DNA of 64,000 nucleotides from Gavia stellata (lineage: Eukaryota; Chordata; Aves; Gaviiformes; Gaviidae): positions 94,720,449 to 94,784,448 of the forward strand of contig NC_082596.1 in NCBI RefSeq assembly GCF_030936135.1, given 5' to 3'. Under the pieces are notes generated by a model, which saw only the letters and a list, made by a program, of their open reading frames with translations, ran no database searches and was not told where the DNA came from. Below, piece by piece: positions 59,681 to 64,000 of this stretch. The position numbers and the translations under genes are program-made. The first letter of the stretch is position 1, and the number at the start of each line of letters is the position of its first letter.

Positions 59681-62600
59681 CTGTGAAGAAAGGCACATAT
59701 CCAGCTTGAAACCGCGTTACGGATTTCTGATGGTACATACCAAACGCAAATAAAACCTCCTCTTTATATTGAGGTTCAAATTAATACCCCTTTTTCAAGA
59801 CAACCAACAATTCAACCTGCGCTGCATCCTCATCAGGTCGTCAGTTTTTCACACAGAAATCTTACCAATGCCACACAAAGTCAATCTTTCTAATGGAATT
59901 AACCGGCAAATCAATGAAGCTGTTAGCAACAGAAACAAATCTCCAGACCTCAATGTCATCGAAGAGAGCTGTTTGATGATTATTTTTTTCTTTGTTTGTT
60001 TTGCTGCTATCTCACTACTCTCCCATTTTTGGCTTCTTCAAAAGAAACGTCTAACCGGTGATAAAGGGGACCACAACACAACAACCCTTTGCACAGCAGG
60101 GCTCTTCGACAGTCAATCATCGTCTCCTGGTGTGCCAGCTCAGTGGTGCTTGAAAATCCTCCCACAGGGCTTTTCCCTTCCCCCGACCCTCAGGAGGCAG
60201 CTGTGCTAAAACACTCACCTTCTCATTCAGCATATGGAATCCGAGTTCCCTGCTGCGCCTGCCGTTCCCATTCCCAACCTGACTGCAAGCCCCAAGATCC
60301 CCCAGAACGTGAGGCCTTTTAACTGCAGCGCAAATTACAGACCTTGAGTCACTATTTCAGCTGAAAATGGAAGTGGAAAGAATAAGAAACTCTCCTCTCT
60401 CGCAACCTTCTTCCGTTCAGCGGGCTAGCATGGTAGATGCTCAAAAGTAAAAACATCTATTAAAACTGTAATCTGGTGACATTCACAAGAAGTGTAAGTG
60501 GTAAAGGTGTAATTAAACAAAGGTGTAACAATCTCGCATCAGAAGATTCAATATTTCTGTTCATAATTTCTTTTTTCCTCCCTCTATTTCAATAATCTCT
60601 TAGGAATTCAACTGAGCTCAGCTGGATTTGTAAGTGGTTTGAAATTTTCCAGTTAAAAAAAGGTTTTTGATTAATCCATTTTATTTTTTTTCCCTTCACA
60701 TTTCATACAAACCAAGTCAGGGACCCAGAAAGTAGTACCTATCCGGATAATCTTGTCTTTCCAAGCAGCTGAAACAGGGTCACCTGAAAATACAGACCAG
60801 ATGCCCAACTCCCTCTTTTACCAAATGTATTTCTGGGCAAACTCGAAGAGGTATCAAAGCTCCAGGAAAGATGCCTTCCCATGAAAGCCTGACAGCACAA
60901 TTCAAACTGTCTGTAACTGCCTCCTGTTTTCCATTTCAGGAATCAGCTCCATTATAGTAACTGTAGAAGGAAAATAATGATTACCACTGCGTAGGTAAGT
61001 AAGCATCAAAGGGGCAAATGACAGCCTGGCGTGTTAGTCTAACATCTGAGGTATTGTTGATTTAGATCACAATTCACACAGGCAAAGGGTTACTGAACAA
61101 GTGACCTATGAAATGAGGATGACTTCCTATATACACTGCACCCAGAAGACCATCAAGCTGGTAAACAGAGGAAAAGGAAACAGGTAAGCAAATTGGGAGG
61201 CAGTGCTCCGCAGTGTAAGGCACAACACCAACACTACTCCAGGACTTCAGTGTATATTGCGCAGAACACGTTAGCTTCATCAAAATCTACGAAACCGCTT
61301 CATATTAAGTTATTCATTACAATCAATTCCTAAGACATCTGAAATTTTAGTAACTGGCCACAGCTATTTTATCCCCAAAAAGCTGATTAACCTTTGCCTG
61401 CAGAATAAACTGGAAACCATACACCGTTAAGGATTTTTTATATATTAAACAAAATTCATTTGCAGTTTATTCTTTCTAGACATTTACAAAGCCTTTCTTT
61501 TCTTTGCAGGCCTCACAAATCTCTACCAATCTAAGGTGCATAATTATGGTCATGACCCATTTTTACATGTATCGTTGGTGCATCAACGCTAAGGCTAAAG
61601 TGATTTAAAAGAATGGATAAGGCTGGAAAAATATCAATACAATCAAAGACTGATTTCTTCTGATATTTAATTTTCATCAATTCATGACTTAAAATTTGGC
61701 CGACTACAATCAGACTCCCAACTCCTTATTAAATATTTCTACATGGCTTGATAATCAGTGAAGTCCTGAATATGTAGTTGTACAAGACTAGATGCTACCC
61801 CTTAGAAAACAGAGAAGAAGAGCCAGTACCTCATAAACGACTTTGTAACTTTCTCCTCGATGCTCCTATTCATGCTCAGCCTCAGTTCCTATCTAACTGT
61901 CTCTCTGCGAGACTGGGGATAGCCAGCAAAACACCCCAAACACAAGTTACAACTCCTAAAATGTTTTGAGGGACTTTTTTCCCCCCCTTTACTAACAGTT
62001 AAACACACCAGCGTTTCACGCATTCGTTCATGCTCCTATGCAGTAGTTTCCAGTAGTGATTTCACTGGCACTTCATTTCTGTTTTACAGGTTTTCTGTTT
62101 TCCAACGTAAAACCATGAATAGCCTATACTGGGTTTTTTGTTACCATATTGTTTTCTTAAACCTCTATTGCAACGTGCAATGCATATTTACTAGGTAGTG
62201 CTGCATACTGCTAGTAACACAGAATGGCAAAAGCGATTTTAGCAAGGTTTACAAAGTTCTGGTGGTGGGGAGCGCCACTGGCCCCACGGCCCATTGTCCC
62301 AGCGCTATTTCATCTGAGTAAGTCAGCCTCTAAAGTTGTGAGCCCCATTTTCTTCCTTACTTCATCATATTTGCCATAAATTAGATGATCATACTGATAC
62401 ACTAAACCCATTTTTTATTTTCTTTCTGTAGATGCGATTTTATCTTACCGTACTTTACTAATATTGAAACTTAACTGGGTTGGAGGTACAAGTCTCACAA
62501 AATTCTTTTGCTTTCCTCCTATCTTATATTTTGAACTCTGATGCATTTGTATCTACCGGTAGTCACATTTTCTAAACTGCTCAAAACTTTCAGATTTTTG

Positions 62601-63925
62601 CAGTATCTCAGATCGTATGTCAAACAACTTAAACCGTAACTTTTTCTTTCAATAGCTGCATACATGAAATACTACTCCTATTACCTTGCTAACCGGAAAT
62701 CTTTACAAATTTTCTCATGGATTAAACTGTTCTTATACGGACAAAAAGATCACAATTCGCAAACTAAAGTGACGCTTTTCTTTAAGATGTACTTTGCAGC
62801 TTATCACTTAAAACACTACTGCGTTTCTGTTTGATGCTGTATATCTCTTCAGATGATCCTGCCAAATATTTTCTTTCAAGAAAAGTAATGAATATGTTCA
62901 TCTGATCCATGTTTTCTAAGAACTATTCTCTAGTTTGCCCCAAAATTCTGCCGTGCAACACCGACGCATGGGTAACACCGCTGGCTGCCTTGAAAATTTC
63001 CGTCACTGCTGTCACAGAAGATGCATTTGTCAAAAAGGGTTCACCTGGCTCCCTGCAACGGAAAGGCTCCTTCAGCAAATGGCAGGCTTTTGCCCCCCCG
63101 GGAACTCGTACTAACAGCTTTTAAAACCAGGATAACCGCTCAGAGACACCTGCAGGTAGATGCATCTTCCTCGGAGTCTGTTGTGCAGCTCTGTAAGACG
63201 CGACACAAAACTCTCGGTGGGAAGAGGAAGAGCTGCGCTAAGCCGCCCGCGTTCTTGCACTCTCTCTTAAGCCTGAGCCAAGGGCTGAACGGCCCTCACT
63301 GCAGTCTGGACAACAGCGAAGTGCCTGGCTAGAATATAATCAAGTATCCTATGACCAGCTGTGCTGCTGAAAAGCACTGTATAGATATTTTTATTCGGGC
63401 AAAAAGTCCTTCTTCAGGCTCTGTTTGAGGAAGTAGTTTTCAGGTAAAGTGTGCAGTATATATTGTAGTGCATATTGCATGCACAGAGACGGAGGGGAGA
63501 GGAAGAAGTTACAGAAGCTAAAACTAAAATCAAGCCTTCTAGGGTAGAGAAGGCAAATTACACGAGCTTCTTTGGGCTGTCATAGGAGCTTCAGAGTCTG
63601 CAATATTGCAGTACTGTATTCTGAGATCCTCCCATACACTTGGCCCTTGAAGAGCTATCCAAGACACTGGCAGAAAAGATCTTTCCTGTTTTGTGGGGAG
63701 GGGAGTTCTCCACAGAAAACCAAGTTTATTAGAGCTCTTTTATGCACCTTTGGTGTAAAAAACCTAGGTGGAGGCAGAGATCTCGTCTGTTGAACTAGCA
63801 GTTCCACTGGTCCACTGCCTGTGCTCTCACTTTACAGGAAAGGCCCTTACTTGTATCTCTAGATAAAATATTTGCAGTGCATTAGCTTTTCAAGGAAATC
63901 TTCAAGGCATTTCTGTAATATTCTG
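59681..63925. other. Unannotated stretch
   Basis: AT-rich sequence with short frames. The longest is 146 codons (59769-60209, plus), with no recognisable domain. T- and A-runs are frequent. A pyrimidine run lies at about 61978-61989. No mobile element recognised before the CR1 at the right edge. Confidence 0.45.
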
Positions 63926-64000
63926 AAGAGGAAATGGCCTCAAGTTGCGCCAGGGGAGGTTCAGGCTGGATATTAGGAAAAATTTCTTCCCTGAGAGAGT
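63926..64000 (+). mobile_element. CR1 LINE, running off the right edge
   Basis: The last 75 bases match the part of the 38942-39450 CR1 copy that encodes [20 protein letters not shown], almost base for base (gaggaaatggcctcaagttg). The left junction is sharp, so the element is 5'-truncated. Its 3' end lies beyond the window. Confidence 0.93.

Overview
The window looks like bird nuclear DNA. Five fragments of CR1 non-LTR retrotransposons carry the CR1 octamer-like tail (attctgtgattctgta or tctatgattctatga). One solo ERVL-type LTR has the pyrimidine- and AAACTG-rich 3' part familiar from bird genomes. SINEs and recent DNA transposons are absent, interspersed repeats are sparse, and base composition is AT-leaning with a few GC-rich patches. 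No prokaryotic gene organisation is present: most open frames are short, strand-random and without coding texture.

Layout. 1-92 is the 3' tail of a CR1 cut by the window edge. 93-8.17 kb has no recognised gene, one short splice-bounded open segment (883-963, minus) and the longest open frame of the window (6314-6985, plus). A frame-broken CR1 lies at 8175-8985. 9-19.4 kb is mostly plain sequence with a perfect 40-bp tandem duplication, a 74-bp tandem duplication, a possible Harbinger-type transposase remnant (about 15.46-15.76 kb, minus) and two CpG-rich patches (15785-16110 and 19381-19645). 19.6-36 kb is plain sequence with a 17-G run, perfect inverted repeats and a truncated U2 snRNA pseudogene (29887-29946, minus). 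36-41 kb holds two more CR1 pieces (35981-36135 minus; 38942-39450 plus) and an old, decayed LINE reverse-transcriptase remnant (about 40.04-40.57 kb, minus). 41-64 kb is plain sequence with three exon-like segments (49353-49469 minus, 51438-51569 plus, 59474-59680 minus), a 55-nt pure pyrimidine tract, the solo LTR (57777-58365) and a CR1 running off the right edge (63926-64000).

No protein-coding gene could be identified with confidence. The window is most simply a large intron or intergenic region. The exon-like segments are reported because their splice sites, frame and, in one case, poly(A) signal agree. In 64 kb of vertebrate DNA several such pseudo-exons are expected by chance, so each has low confidence. 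They lie on both strands and do not form one obvious transcript. Four of the five CR1 fragments belong to one subfamily by their shared sequence. The fifth, at 8175-8985, has a different 3' tail.
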